64,000 nt of DNA from Deefgea piscis. Its GTDB lineage: Bacteria > Pseudomonadota > Gammaproteobacteria > Burkholderiales > Chitinibacteraceae. Location: the NCBI RefSeq assembly GCF_013284055.1, contig NZ_CP054143.1:930001-994000 (forward strand), in the 5' to 3' direction. Position numbers and translations under genes: made by a program. Under the pieces are notes generated by a model. It was given only the letters and a program-made list of their open reading frames with translations. It was not told the DNA's origin and ran no database searches. Shown in pieces: positions 28,914 to 38,437 of the stretch (position 1 is the first letter of the stretch; every line of letters begins with the position of its first letter).

Positions 28914-29201
28914 TTAAATTTTAAAACTGCGTTTGCGCTCAGCAGTAAACGCCCACCACGGCTGCGGCGCTTCGCCGGCCATAAAGCGCGTAATTGAGAT
29001 CAACACATCGAGCACACAAGGATCTTGCCGCACGCCCGTGACATCACATAGCGCCAGATACAATTCATACGGACTGCGCCCAATTAATTGCGTGGCCTCG
29101 GTAATGCCCAGCAACTGCAAATCTTTTGCCAACGCCGGGCCGATATTAGGTAAATCTGTCAGTTGATTTAAGCGATTTCGATCGACTTTACTCGGATTCA
29201 T
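28914..29201 (-). CDS. helix-hairpin-helix protein of the Cdd1/pathogenicity-locus family
   Basis: A 95-aa protein with an HhH motif at residues 12-35 (LTDLPNIGPALAKDLQLLGI) and the family pattern YELYLALCDVTGVRQDPCVLDVLI. Proteins of this Cdd1-like family have no established function. It is co-directional between mobB and moeA, an unusual position for a DNA-binding-type fold inside Moco genes. Confidence 0.75.
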   Translation of the reverse strand: MNPSKVDRNRLNQLTDLPNIGPALAKDLQLLGITEATQLIGRSPYELYLALCDVTGVRQDPCVLDVLISITRFMAGEAPQPWWAFTAERKRSFKI

Positions 29202-29228
29202 GCCGCACTCACTCTGCTAGATTTGTAC

Positions 29229-29747
29229 TCAAACGCCGCGTGATTCGCTTGAAAAAAAAGCATAAATAAACTGCGCCAATGCCGGCACATCATTCAAATC
29301 CAGATGGGGTATTGCCTGCTGAAGCTCGCTGTCTGTCGCAATCGCGACAATACTGGCATGATCTGGATACAGCAGCGGCTTGCCATTGGCCTCGCGCCAG
29401 ATTTCTATTTTGGGGATTTCTTCCGATTTAAAGCCTTCTAACAAGGTCAAATCAGCCGGTGCCAGCCGCGCAATTTGCTCAGCCAATGTGGGCTCAGCCG
29501 CACCGCGTAGTTCGTGCACAATGGCATAGCGAAACGGCGACACCACCATCACCTCACCTGCGCCTGCCGAGCGAAACCGCGCACTATCTTTACGCGGCGG
29601 CTCTAGCTCCAAATCATGATGCGAATGCTTAATCACATTCACCCGCCAACCCAGCTGAGCGAGTTCCGGCAGCAATGCTTCAATCAAGGTGGTTTTACCC
29701 GAACCGGAATAACCAGTAATACCGAGGATGTGGGTCATATCGCTCAC
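29229..29747 (-). CDS. mobB: molybdopterin-guanine dinucleotide biosynthesis protein MobB
   Basis: GTP-binding adaptor that enhances MobA. The 172-aa protein has a P-loop [12 protein letters not shown], the [26 protein letters not shown] switch-like region and the [14 protein letters not shown] motif. GTG at 29747 is used; an ATG at 29738 is possible. It starts the run mobB-HhH-moeA-moaD-moaE-mobA/moaC. Confidence 0.92.
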   Translation of the reverse strand: MSDMTHILGITGYSGSGKTTLIEALLPELAQLGWRVNVIKHSHHDLELEPPRKDSARFRSAGAGEVMVVSPFRYAIVHELRGAAEPTLAEQIARLAPADLTLLEGFKSEEIPKIEIWREANGKPLLYPDHASIVAIATDSELQQAIPHLDLNDVPALAQFIYAFFSSESRGV

Positions 29748-29941
29748 TTTCAGTATTTAAATTTAATATAATCACCGTCATTCATTCCAGATAGATTTAC
29801 GTCTGAATGAACAATTCATTGGCCATTTATTTGCAATCGACAGCGACTCATACATTGTCCAACACAGAGTCCGACTTCGAGCCCAAGGTAAATAAATGGT
29901 GCTTTTTTCTGAATTTTCGAAACGAAAGTCTCGCGCTAAAC

Positions 29942-29968
29942 GTTGGGCTGCATTTCATTTAGCCCAAC
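29942..29968 (-). terminator. hairpin after the HNH gene
   Basis: GTTGGGCT and AGCCCAAC form an eight-pair stem around an 11-base loop just after the HNH gene on the minus strand, followed by GTTT only. Probably a weak terminator. The rest of the 229-bp gap to mobB holds another inverted repeat (TTCATTC / GAATGAA around 29780-29808) and no gene. Confidence 0.5.
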
Positions 29969-29976
29969 CAACGTAT

Positions 29977-30606
29977 TTATTGATTAAACACTTCTTTGAG
30001 TTTCTCAATGGAAAGTGCAGGGGTAGTTCTATGAATCACTGCATGACAATTTGCACAGACTGGCCGCATATCTTTAATCGGATCAACCACATAACTACTT
30101 TTCACCTCTGACAATGGAACAAGATGGTGCACATGAATAAATAATCGCCCAATTTCGCCATATGTTTTTTCAAAGTCAAATCCGCAAATTACACATTTAA
30201 CCCCATAATGTTGAATACATTGTCGTCTAGCTTCAGAGCTCCTTTCATAAAAATTTACTGCAATTTTTTTTATCGCACCTTCTGTATATTTTTCTGGCTC
30301 TGTGATCTCTTCTGTAAAAAGAACTTCCATCACATTATGGCCTGAAGCAATTCTATACATACCGTGACCAACTCTTAAAAACTTGCCTTCCTTTTTTAAT
30401 GAGTTATATCCCGCAGCTTGAGGACAATAGTCTTCCATTTTTCGTTGAATAGTTTGCCGAAATGACTTTGCATCTTGATAATTGTCTGGAATTTCTCCAT
30501 CGCAGTACTCTTCCAAAACTTTATCTTGGATTGTCTTAGCACGAGCTTCACCACCGAGATCAAAAAGCGCTTTCTCTATGTCTGTAATATTTACAATATA
30601 TTTCAT
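29977..30606 (-). CDS. winged-helix plus HNH endonuclease domain protein
   Basis: A 209-aa protein. Residues 1-90 form a winged-helix-like domain (FDLGGEARAKTIQDKVLEE, then RVGHGMYRIA), as found at the N-terminus of restriction-type proteins. Residues 130-195 are an HNH nuclease domain with zinc-binding CVICGFD and CANCHAVIH pairs and the catalytic HVHHLVPLSEV. The gene is visibly more AT-rich than its neighbours and splits the Moco genes (moaA on one side, mobB on the other), so it looks acquired. No methyltransferase or partner gene is nearby; a stand-alone defence or homing-like nuclease is possible. Confidence 0.8.
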   Translation of the reverse strand: MKYIVNITDIEKALFDLGGEARAKTIQDKVLEEYCDGEIPDNYQDAKSFRQTIQRKMEDYCPQAAGYNSLKKEGKFLRVGHGMYRIASGHNVMEVLFTEEITEPEKYTEGAIKKIAVNFYERSSEARRQCIQHYGVKCVICGFDFEKTYGEIGRLFIHVHHLVPLSEVKSSYVVDPIKDMRPVCANCHAVIHRTTPALSIEKLKEVFNQ

Positions 30607-30787
30607 GTAGATCTCCTGAATTAAACGTGTGCAAATGTAATATTAATATGGAGAATTTATCGCATTCACCCATACTAAGTAGTGCTTCACATTTCATATT
30701 CATTTAAATACATCACATAACAATAAAACCGACCACACTATCTAATCTCTCAACTAAGCACACCACTGGTGGCATCATGGTTTTCCA

Positions 30788-30982
30788 TCCCGTTTAAGCG
30801 CACCGAGGGCGAAGCGAGACGAACGGTTTTTCGTTTGGCTCGCGACAATCGAGGGCATCGGGGACCGATGCGCGCTCGGGGCTCCTTTTCTTTCGTCTCT
30901 TTCTTTTGGAGAAGCAAAAGAAAGAGACCTGCCGCGCGGCAGCCCGCGCACCCAAACCACCGTGCCGCAGGCACATAAACCT
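30788..30982 (+). repeat. structured repeat element, copy 1
   Basis: First of three copies of a repeat (others at 42171 and 53124, same orientation). Shared landmarks are AAGCGCACCGAG near the start, CGTTTGGCTC, ATCGAGGGCA, a long T/C-rich then A/G-rich hairpin, and TGCCGCAGGCA near the end. Hairpins here: CGAACG/CGTTTG (30820-30837), GCATCGG-GGA-CCGATGC (30855-30871), a perfect 14-bp stem at 30895-30908/30915-30928, a CTGCCGCGCGGCAG palindrome (30929-30942) and GTGCC-GCA-GGCAC (30962-30974). Most diverged copy. The AT-rich DNA before it (30607-30787) shows nothing else. Confidence 0.85.
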
Positions 30983-31042
30983 CCACAACTAACTCACCGC
31001 AAACACCAGCCCAAAACAGGCACACTTCTCAAAACATCAAAC

Positions 31043-31075
31043 AAAAAAATCGGACAAGGCCTGCGCCTTATCCGA
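31043..31075 (-). terminator. rho-independent terminator of moaA
   Basis: On the minus strand TCGGATAAGGC-GCAG-GCCTTGTCCGA (11-pair stem with one G-T) is followed by seven T, 59 bp after the moaA stop. The stem sequence also resembles dispersed REP-type elements of other proteobacteria. Confidence 0.85.
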
Positions 31076-31133
31076 CCTACATACCACCGTATATCACTAC
31101 AACCATTATCTACCAATGGCCACAGAGTAATAC

Positions 31134-32138
31134 CTAGCCACCCGTTTGCGACATAAAGCGGATAATCTTACCGGGCTGCTCTTTAAACTCATGTTTTTCG
31201 GGTTTTAACTCAATCGCATGCTGCAAGGCGGCAAGGATTTCTTCATCCGTCGCGCCACCGCGCAATAAGGGCGCGAATTCAAATTTTTCTTCTTGGCCCA
31301 AACACATATACAAAGTGCCGTCGACCGACAAACGCACTCGATTACACGTGGCACAAAAATGCTGTGAAATGGGGGTGATAAAACCAACTCGGCCACTGCC
31401 GTCTTGCGTTTGCCAGTAGCGTGCTGGTCCGCCGCCCAATTCAGCCACTTCAGGAATCAGATCAAACTGCGACACCAATTGCTCACGGATGGGATTCAAA
31501 TCCATATATTGGGCATTGCGACCCGTATCGCCCATCGGCATGGCTTCGATTAAGCGCAAAATAAAGCCATTTTCGAGACAAAAAGCCACCATACGTTGAA
31601 TTTCATGCTCGTTCACGCCGCGCATGGCAACCATATTGAGCTTGATCGGCGCAAAGCCTGCGGCCTTGCCTGCCATAATTCCGGCCATAATCGCGTCGAA
31701 ACTATCCCGACCGGTGATGGTATTAATACAGCCCTTATCCAGTGAATCCAGACTAACATTGATGCGCTTAACGCCGGCTGCTTTGAGCGCCACCGCGTGT
31801 TTACCCAGCTGAGTGGCATTGGTCGATAAAGACAAGTCTTCAACGCCAGGTAAAGCGGCTAAACGCGCGGCCAATTCTGGCAAATTGCGGCGTAATAAAG
31901 GCTCGCCGCCGGTTAAACGAACTCGCGATACCCCCGCTTTGGCAAAGATGCCAACTAAGCGGGTCATTTCATCAAAGTTGAGCCAGTTTTTCGGCTCTTC
32001 GTAATCGTCAAAACCTTTAGGCAAACAGTAATTGCAGCGTAAATCGCAGCGATCGGTGACCGACAGCCGCAAATAACGTATGGCACGGCCAAATCGGTCT
32101 TGCAAAGCGGTCGAACTCGATAAGGTGGACGTTGACAT
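31134..32138 (-). CDS. moaA: GTP 3',8-cyclase MoaA
   Basis: Radical-SAM enzyme for the first Moco step (GTP to 3',8-cyclo-GTP, then MoaC). The 334-aa protein has the SAM cluster CDLRCNYC near residues 31-38, and the C-terminal cluster cysteines in CATCNRVRLSVDGTLYMCLG. The conserved C-terminal GG is present (TGG end). It is separated from the rest of the Moco genes by the HNH gene and repeat copy 1. Confidence 0.96.
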   Translation of the reverse strand: MSTSTLSSSTALQDRFGRAIRYLRLSVTDRCDLRCNYCLPKGFDDYEEPKNWLNFDEMTRLVGIFAKAGVSRVRLTGGEPLLRRNLPELAARLAALPGVEDLSLSTNATQLGKHAVALKAAGVKRINVSLDSLDKGCINTITGRDSFDAIMAGIMAGKAAGFAPIKLNMVAMRGVNEHEIQRMVAFCLENGFILRLIEAMPMGDTGRNAQYMDLNPIREQLVSQFDLIPEVAELGGGPARYWQTQDGSGRVGFITPISQHFCATCNRVRLSVDGTLYMCLGQEEKFEFAPLLRGGATDEEILAALQHAIELKPEKHEFKEQPGKIIRFMSQTGG

Positions 32139-32304
32139 ATTTTTCCTTTTAACTTCAGCAAGTTAATTGCACGAGGCTCGCACGGTATATTGACTTAGTC
32201 GAGCGATAGGCATCGTTCTGACAGTGTAGTCAAAGCAATCACTCAAAGCGCAATTTTGCTGATGTAGATAGCCTCAATGACGGCGGCAAAACCGATAAAA
32301 CGAT

Positions 32305-32574
32305 TAGGGTCTGTTGACGTTTGGTTTGCCAACCGCGTTTGTGCGGATTTTGGCCTGAGGCAAGGCACGAAGCGCGTAGCGTAGTCATTCTACGCCAGCG
32401 CTTTGTAACGCAGCATCAGGCCAAAAGCCGCCAAACCCTGCGGGCTGGGTGCTTTTCGCGGCGACCCTGCGTTGTAGCAAGCTCACATAGAATGACTATG
32501 CGTCGCTTACTACGCCTTGATTCGCCGCGAAAAACACTCCAGCGCGGCGGCAAACCAAACGTCAACAGCCCCTA
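32305..32574. mobile_element. 270-bp MITE-like element with 26-bp terminal inverted repeats
   Basis: The ends at 32305-32330 and 32549-32574 are inverted copies with 25 of 26 matches (core CTGTTGACGTTTGGTTTGCC). Both ends carry TA, consistent with a TA target duplication as in IS630/Tc1-type elements. Inside are two large hairpins: TTTTGGCCTGA (32348) with TCAGGCCAAAA (32416), and TTTTCGCGGCGA (32453) with TCGCCGCGAAAA (32522). There is no transposase ORF. It sits in the 558-bp gap between divergent moaA and ccmA; 32139-32304 and 32575-32696 must hold their promoters. Confidence 0.8.
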
Positions 32575-32696
32575 AGCACTATAAAATACTTTTTTTAATC
32601 TGCTGATTGTATTAAGGACTACCTCTTTGGAGGTGGACCGAGATAGAACCAAATACCCGCCTGTAATAAACAGTGAGTCCGTATACTACTAAGCCT

Positions 32697-33320
32697 ATGA
32701 TTTTAATCGACCAAATTGCTGCGCAGCGCGGTGATCGCCCTCTTTTTTCGGATCTGTCTTTAGCCCTTCACGCAGGGGACTGCATTCATTTGCGCGGCGA
32801 AAACGGCATCGGTAAAACCAGTTTACTTAAAATGCTGGCGGGTCTGTCTCAGCCTGATCAAGGGCAGATTTTGTGGCAAGGGCAAGCGCTGACTGAGCTT
32901 GGCGACGACTACCACCGCCAGCTGCATTATTTAGGGCATAAAGATGCGCTGAAAGACTTGCTCAGTCCATATCAAAATTTACATTGGGCGGCGAAAATCG
33001 CAGGAAATCCACTATCAGAGGCGGCAATTTTGCACACTTTGGCCAAAGTAGGCTTATTGCAGCAATGTGATCTACCGGTGCGTAGCTTGTCGCAAGGGCA
33101 AAAAAAACGCGCCGCCTTAGCCAGATTGCTCGCCACGCCACGGCCTTTGTGGTTGCTCGACGAGCCATTTGTCGCGCTCGATACGGCGGCACAAAGCGAG
33201 CTAGGAGAGTGGATTAATACACATTGCCAGCAAGGTGGGCTTGTTATTTTAACTTCACACCAGAAATTACCCTGCACAATCAAAAAGATAAGCGAGTTCA
33301 CCCTCACGAGGCCGGTATGA
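32697..33320 (+). CDS. ccmA: heme exporter ATP-binding protein CcmA
   Basis: ATPase of the CcmABCD complex that releases holo-CcmE during cytochrome c maturation. 207 aa from the ATG at 32697. Walker A GENGIGKTSLLKML, signature LSQGQKKRAALARLL and Walker B WLLDEPFVALD are all typical of CcmA. It overlaps ccmB by 4 bp and opens the nine-gene ccmABCDEFGHI operon. Confidence 0.95.
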   Translation: MILIDQIAAQRGDRPLFSDLSLALHAGDCIHLRGENGIGKTSLLKMLAGLSQPDQGQILWQGQALTELGDDYHRQLHYLGHKDALKDLLSPYQNLHWAAKIAGNPLSEAAILHTLAKVGLLQQCDLPVRSLSQGQKKRAALARLLATPRPLWLLDEPFVALDTAAQSELGEWINTHCQQGGLVILTSHQKLPCTIKKISEFTLTRPV

Positions 33321-33991
33321 GTAGCTGGGCTTTTTTCTGCACGGTCATCCGGCGGGATTTATTTTTGGCTTGGCAACAGCGCGGGGATTTATTGGTCGGG
33401 CTGGTGTTTTTTGTCTTGGTGGCTTGCTTGTTTCCTTTGGCGATTGGCCCTGAGTCCAAATTATTAACGCGCATTGGCCCCGGTGTTTTATGGGTTGCCG
33501 CCATTTTGGCCAATTTGCTGGCCTTACCGCGGTTATTTCAAGCCGATTGGCAAGACGGTACGCTCGAGCAATTACTGCTCGCCCCCGCGCCAGCGAGCAT
33601 GATGGTGGCCGGCAAAATTGTCGCCCATTGGTTAACCACCGGTGTGCCGCTCACCCTCATCGCCCCTTTACTCGGTGTGCAATACGGCTTAAGTAGCGAT
33701 TTATTGCTGATGTTAATGGCGACCTTATTTATCGGCACGCCGGTACTGAGCGCGCTGGGCAGTATTGGCGCGGCGCTGACTTTAGGCGTACGCCAAGGCG
33801 ATATGCTTTTGGCATTATTAGTCTTGCCACTGTATGCGCCAGTGCTTATTTTTGGCAGTGGCGCGGTAGCAGCCGTCGCTGGTGGCTTAAATGGCTATGC
33901 CGAGCTTTCTTTATTGGCGGCAATTGCTTGCGGAGCACTGTTTTTAGCGCCGTGGCTAGCGGCAATGTCGATCAAATTGGCGGTGGAATAA
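33317..33991 (+). CDS. ccmB: heme exporter membrane protein CcmB
   Basis: Membrane subunit of the CcmABCD transporter, 224 aa with six hydrophobic segments. Family blocks: FCTVIRRDLFLAWQQRGD, LLARIGPGVLW-like region, LFQADWQDGTLEQLLLAP. The start at 33317 overlaps the ccmA stop (ATGA); an upstream in-frame start inside ccmA is rejected. Confidence 0.95.
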   Translation: MSSWAFFCTVIRRDLFLAWQQRGDLLVGLVFFVLVACLFPLAIGPESKLLTRIGPGVLWVAAILANLLALPRLFQADWQDGTLEQLLLAPAPASMMVAGKIVAHWLTTGVPLTLIAPLLGVQYGLSSDLLLMLMATLFIGTPVLSALGSIGAALTLGVRQGDMLLALLVLPLYAPVLIFGSGAVAAVAGGLNGYAELSLLAAIACGALFLAPWLAAMSIKLAVE

Positions 33992-34791
33992 TGCCCCATT
34001 CAAATCCTAGGACTGCAATGAAACCGAATACCGATGGGCCACGTTGGCTCAATATTTTTCATTTTGCTTCGCCGTATCAGTTTTACCCTTTAGCCGGTCG
34101 ATTGATTCCACTGTTTGCTACGCTGGCGACGCTATTGGCCATGGCAGGTCTGTGGTTGGGATTTGCGATTGCACCGGCTGATGCCCAGCAAGGTGAAGGT
34201 TATCGGATTATTTTCTTGCACGTGCCGACCAGTTGGATGGCGATGCTGATTTATGTGGCAATGGCTTTTTGGTCGGTGATGCATTTGATTTTACGCACAC
34301 GGTTATCGGCGATGATGGCGCAAGCCTTGGCGCCGACGGGCGCTTTAATGGCGTTTTTATCGCTATTGACCGGCGCGCTATGGGGCAAGCCGATGTGGGG
34401 AACATGGTGGGTTTGGGATGCACGGCTAACGTCGATGTTGCTGCTGTTTTTCCTGTATCTGGGTTTTATCGCCCTCACCCGCAGTATTGATGAGCCCGAT
34501 CGCGCAGATAAAGCCGGCTCGGTACTGGCGATTGTTGGCGTGTTTAATGTGCCGGTGATTTATTTCTCAGTGAAATGGTGGAATACGCTACATCAAGGCG
34601 CGTCGATTTCAATGGAAAAAGGCAGCACCATGGCCAGCACCATGCTCATTGCCATGCTGCTGATGTCGCTGGCGGCGTGGATGTATTCAATCACCACCAC
34701 GCTCAGCCGAGTGCGTAATTTGATTTTGCAACGCGAAGCACGCACACGCTGGGTGCAAGAATTACTCGCCATTCCAGCGAATAAAGCCTAG
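33991..34791 (+). CDS. ccmC: heme transporter subunit CcmC
   Basis: Presents heme to CcmE. Six-helix protein with the tryptophan-rich WGKPMWGTWWVWDARLTS motif and the flanking histidine regions (FLHVPTSWMAM, VKWWNTLHQGASI). ATG at 33991 overlaps the ccmB stop; an ATG at 34018 behind AGGA is an alternative start. Confidence 0.95.
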   Translation: MPHSNPRTAMKPNTDGPRWLNIFHFASPYQFYPLAGRLIPLFATLATLLAMAGLWLGFAIAPADAQQGEGYRIIFLHVPTSWMAMLIYVAMAFWSVMHLILRTRLSAMMAQALAPTGALMAFLSLLTGALWGKPMWGTWWVWDARLTSMLLLFFLYLGFIALTRSIDEPDRADKAGSVLAIVGVFNVPVIYFSVKWWNTLHQGASISMEKGSTMASTMLIAMLLMSLAAWMYSITTTLSRVRNLILQREARTRWVQELLAIPANKA

Positions 34792-34799
34792 GAGTTGCT

Positions 34800-35009
34800 A
34801 TGTATTGGAATAATTTAAGTGATTTTATCGCCATGGGAAACCATGGGGTATATGTATGGGGCTCTTTTTTTGCATGTGCCGCAGCCTTATGCCTAGAGTG
34901 GGTATTAATTAAATCCCAGCGCCGCAGCATTGTGCGGCAAATACGCCGAGCGGCGACGATTCAACACATCAACCAAAAACCACCCGCAGTCAGCAAGGAT
35001 GCATCATGA
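34800..35009 (+). CDS. ccmD: heme exporter protein CcmD
   Basis: Small single-span protein of 69 aa required for release of holo-CcmE from CcmABC. It has the family pattern ([15 protein letters not shown]) at residues 9-23, one membrane helix and a basic tail ([13 protein letters not shown]). It overlaps ccmE by 4 bp. Confidence 0.9.
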   Translation: MYWNNLSDFIAMGNHGVYVWGSFFACAAALCLEWVLIKSQRRSIVRQIRRAATIQHINQKPPAVSKDAS

Positions 35010-35491
35010 CCCCCAGACGTAAACGCGCCGCATGGATTATCGGCGCGCTCATTGCATTGAGCTTAGTCACTTTTTTTGTTGTGAACGCGTTCCGACAAAA
35101 TCTAGTTTTCTTTTATTCGCCGACGCAAATTATCGCCGGTGAAGCGCCACAAAATAGCGCATTTCGCGTTGGCGGCATGGTGGCCGAAAACAGCCTGGCG
35201 CGTGCTGCCGATGGCGTAACCATGCAATTTATCATCACCGATACCGCGCAAAATATCCCCGTGCAATATCGCGGCATCTTGCCGGATTTATTTAAAGAAG
35301 GTAAAGGCGTGGTCGCGCAAGGGCGCTGGGAAAATGGCACGTTTATCGCCAGCGAAGTACTCGCCAAACATGACGAAAACTATATGCCGCCCGAAGCGCA
35401 AGAAGCGGTCAATCAAGCGCATATCACGGCAGCCAACAACAAAACCCACTCGGCAAGCCAAGCCTCACAGCACAATAAGGAAGCACAATGA
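35006..35491 (+). CDS. ccmE: cytochrome c maturation heme chaperone CcmE
   Basis: Periplasmic heme chaperone tethered by an N-terminal helix. 161 aa. The heme-binding histidine is in the conserved [12 protein letters not shown] motif near residue 122. It has an [14 protein letters not shown]-fold core. Overlaps ccmD and ccmF by 4 bp each. Confidence 0.95.
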   Translation: MTPRRKRAAWIIGALIALSLVTFFVVNAFRQNLVFFYSPTQIIAGEAPQNSAFRVGGMVAENSLARAADGVTMQFIITDTAQNIPVQYRGILPDLFKEGKGVVAQGRWENGTFIASEVLAKHDENYMPPEAQEAVNQAHITAANNKTHSASQASQHNKEAQ

Positions 35492-37455
35492 TTGGTGAAC
35501 TCGGTAGCTTTGCGCTGATCTTGGCGCTGCTGGTGGCGATTGCCCAAGGCACACTCGGTATTTGGGGTGGTATTCATAATAATTTGCCGCTGATGCGCGT
35601 TGCGCGTCCGGCGGCGGTCTTGCAGTTGCTGCTCACCAGCATCGCCTTTGCGCTGTTGGCAACGGCTTTTTTGCAAGACGACTTTTCGATTCGTTATGTA
35701 GTTCGACAATCCAATAGTCTGTTGCCGGTGTTTTATAAATTCGCCGCAGTTTGGGGTGGCCATGAAGGCTCGCTGTTATTGTGGGTATTGATGCTGGCAG
35801 GCTGGGGTGCGGCGGTCGCCGTGTTTGCAAAAAACTTGCCCTTATCGGTGCAAGCCTTGGTCGGCGGCGTTTTAGGCTGGATTGGCTCGGGGCTGTATTT
35901 ATTTATTTTATTCACCTCCAACCCATTTATTCGCCAACTGCCGGCGGCGGCTGATGGTGCGGATTTAAACCCACTCTTGCAAGATTTAGGGCTGATTTTC
36001 CATCCGCCATTGCTGTATATGGGTTATGTCGGTTTTTCGGTGGCGTTTGCTTTTGCCGTGGCCGCGCTGATTTCCGGGCGCTTAGATGCCAGCTGGGCGC
36101 GTTGGAGTCGACCATGGACTTTGGCCGCTTGGGTTTCGCTGACTTTGGGCATTATGCTCGGCAGCGCTTGGGCGTATTACGAGCTGGGTTGGGGCGGCTG
36201 GTGGTTTTGGGATCCAGTCGAAAACGCATCATTTATGCCGTGGTTAGCCGGTACCGCCTTGATTCATTCTTTAGCCGTGGCCGAAAAGCGCAATGCCTTT
36301 AAGCATTGGACGGTATTGCTGGCGATTGGCACGTTCTCATTGTCATTACTCGGCACCTTTTTAGTTCGCTCCGGCGTTTTAACCTCAGTACATGCTTTTG
36401 CCACCGATCCGGCGCGTGGCTTGTTTATTCTGATTTTCTTGTGCTTGGTGATTGGTACTTCATTGGCGCTGTACGCTTGGCGTGCGCCGCTACTGGAAGG
36501 CGGTGGCGCATTTAGCTGGCGCTCTCGCGAGGCTTTATTGCTGGCCAATAATGTAATTTTGGTGGTTGCTTGCTCAACGGTGTTTCTAGGCACGCTCTAC
36601 CCATTGCTGATTGATGCGCTGGGGCAAGGCAAACTCTCGGTTGGCCCACCGTATTTTAATAGCGTGTTTATTCCACTGATGATGCCGGCGCTCATCCTTA
36701 TGGGATTGAGTGGCACGGTGCGCTGGAAATATCAAGACGCGCATACTTTATGGTTGGCGATTCAATTGCCGTTGATATTGGCCTTGGTCGGCGGCGCTCT
36801 CTTGCCACTCTTGTGGGGTGAATGGCGTTGGGGTGTGGCGCTAGCACTGGCAGTAGCGCTATGGATTGCGCTCACCGCAGCGCGCGATTGGAGCTTACGT
36901 TTAATCAGCTATCACCGGCAAGGTGGTTCTTGGTGGCAAGCGCTGTGCAAAGTGCCGGCGGCATTCTCGGGCATGCATATTGCCCATCTGGGGATGGCGG
37001 TGTTTGTGGCTGGGGTGACGATTGTATCGAGCTACGAGCACGAAGATGATTTACGCATGACCATGGGCGATACACATCCAATCTCGGGTTATACCTTGCG
37101 CTTTGACGCGGTGAACTCCGAGCGCGCGAGTAATTATTCGGCTTTAGTTGGGCGATTAACGCTGAGCAAAAATGATCGCGTCGAAAGCGTGTTACTGCCA
37201 GAAAAACGGCAGTATTTCTCCAGCCAAATGCCAATGACTGAAGCGGCGATTCATCACACGCCAATTAAAGATATTTATGTTTCCCTCGGCGAGCCTTTGG
37301 GCAAAGATCCGTTTAAAGACGACTGGTTAATCCGCGTTCACTACAAACCACTGGTGGGCTGGATTTGGTATGGCTGCATTTTAATGGGCTTAGGCGGCAT
37401 CATTGCGCTGAGTGATCGTCGTTACCGGCAAAAAAAATGGGGTAAAACAGCATGA
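35488..37455 (+). CDS. ccmF: cytochrome c heme lyase subunit CcmF
   Basis: Large polytopic protein (655 aa) that attaches heme to apocytochromes with CcmH/I. The WWD domain reads [13 protein letters not shown] near residues 232-244, and the [13 protein letters not shown] and [11 protein letters not shown] motifs with heme-ligand histidines are present. Part of the tightly overlapping ccm operon. Confidence 0.96.
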   Translation: MIGELGSFALILALLVAIAQGTLGIWGGIHNNLPLMRVARPAAVLQLLLTSIAFALLATAFLQDDFSIRYVVRQSNSLLPVFYKFAAVWGGHEGSLLLWVLMLAGWGAAVAVFAKNLPLSVQALVGGVLGWIGSGLYLFILFTSNPFIRQLPAAADGADLNPLLQDLGLIFHPPLLYMGYVGFSVAFAFAVAALISGRLDASWARWSRPWTLAAWVSLTLGIMLGSAWAYYELGWGGWWFWDPVENASFMPWLAGTALIHSLAVAEKRNAFKHWTVLLAIGTFSLSLLGTFLVRSGVLTSVHAFATDPARGLFILIFLCLVIGTSLALYAWRAPLLEGGGAFSWRSREALLLANNVILVVACSTVFLGTLYPLLIDALGQGKLSVGPPYFNSVFIPLMMPALILMGLSGTVRWKYQDAHTLWLAIQLPLILALVGGALLPLLWGEWRWGVALALAVALWIALTAARDWSLRLISYHRQGGSWWQALCKVPAAFSGMHIAHLGMAVFVAGVTIVSSYEHEDDLRMTMGDTHPISGYTLRFDAVNSERASNYSALVGRLTLSKNDRVESVLLPEKRQYFSSQMPMTEAAIHHTPIKDIYVSLGEPLGKDPFKDDWLIRVHYKPLVGWIWYGCILMGLGGIIALSDRRYRQKKWGKTA

Positions 37456-37970
37456 AACGCTACCTACCCCTGATGATTTTCTTTGGTTTGGCAGTGCTGC
37501 TAGGGATTGGGTTAACGCTCAATCCGCGTGAACTGCCTTCAGTATTAATCGGCAAACCTGCACCACATTTTGAGCTAGATCGGCTCGATAAGCCCGGCCA
37601 ATTTTCGCCAAGCGAGCTACAAGGCAAGGCGTGGCTACTGAATGTATGGGCCTCATGGTGTAGCGCCTGCATTCAAGAGCACCCAGTGCTCAACGAGATT
37701 GCGCAATCATACGACTTCCCGATTGTTGGTTTGAATTACAAAGACCAAGATCGCGATGCCAAAGATTGGCTGGCGCTACGCGGTAATCCATATAAAGTCG
37801 TCGTTGCCGATCGTGAAGGCCGCGTTGGCGTGGATTATGGCGTGTACGGCGTACCAGAAACCTTTGTGATCGATAAAGCCGGTCGCATTGTGTACAAACA
37901 CATCGGTCCAGTCACCCAGCAAGTATTTAAAGACAAACTCTTGCCCGAGCTCCAAAAGGCCCAACGATGA
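37452..37970 (+). CDS. ccmG: thiol:disulfide interchange protein CcmG (DsbE)
   Basis: Membrane-anchored periplasmic thioredoxin that reduces apocytochrome CxxCH cysteines. The 172-aa protein has an N-terminal anchor and active site WASWCSACIQEH (CSAC), with the cis-proline region YGVYGVPETFVID. Overlaps ccmF and ccmH. Confidence 0.95.
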   Translation: MKRYLPLMIFFGLAVLLGIGLTLNPRELPSVLIGKPAPHFELDRLDKPGQFSPSELQGKAWLLNVWASWCSACIQEHPVLNEIAQSYDFPIVGLNYKDQDRDAKDWLALRGNPYKVVVADREGRVGVDYGVYGVPETFVIDKAGRIVYKHIGPVTQQVFKDKLLPELQKAQR

Positions 37971-38437
37971 AACGCTCTTTTTACTGGCTAATGCCAATAT
38001 TATTGGCGCTCTCGCTGACGGTGTCGGCCAAAACAGCCTCATCGATGACCAGCAACCCCAATGCCGAAGCGCGGCTGGTTGAATTATCTGCCGAATTGCG
38101 TTGCCTCGTGTGCCAAAACGAAAGCTTGGCCAGTTCGCAAGCACCATTAGCAGAAGACTTGCGCCGCGAAGTGCGCGAGCAAATAGCTCTCGGCAAAAAT
38201 AACTCAGAAATCATTAGTTATCTGACTGATCGCTACGGTGACTTTGTGACCTACCGGCCGCCCTTTAAAGCGCGCACTTTCTTACTGTGGCTATTGCCAC
38301 CCGCGCTATTGATGATCGGCTTAATTTTATTGTGGCTGCGCCTGCGCCGCGTTTCGCCGCCAGCAGCAAAAACCGACGCCGATGCGATCAAAGCATTACA
38401 ACAAGAATTTGATGGGAAGAATCATGACCGCGACTAA
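37967..38437 (+). CDS. ccmH: cytochrome c maturation protein CcmH
   Basis: Periplasmic thiol-redox subunit (short, CcmL-like form). 156 aa with a signal peptide, the LRCLVCQNESLASSQAPLA motif containing the RCxxC pair, and a C-terminal membrane helix. CcmI is a separate gene here, overlapping by 14 bp. Confidence 0.94.
   Translation: MKRSFYWLMPILLALSLTVSAKTASSMTSNPNAEARLVELSAELRCLVCQNESLASSQAPLAEDLRREVREQIALGKNNSEIISYLTDRYGDFVTYRPPFKARTFLLWLLPPALLMIGLILLWLRLRRVSPPAAKTDADAIKALQQEFDGKNHDRD

Noticed and set aside
31043..31075. Separate REP-type mobile repeat
   Set aside because: The stem plus seven T at the right distance from moaA is fully explained as its terminator, even though the stem resembles REP sequences.
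32139..32304. Moco riboswitch upstream of moaA
   Set aside because: No recognisable conserved Moco-motif helices or loops could be traced in the leader; only weak promoter-like sequence is visible.
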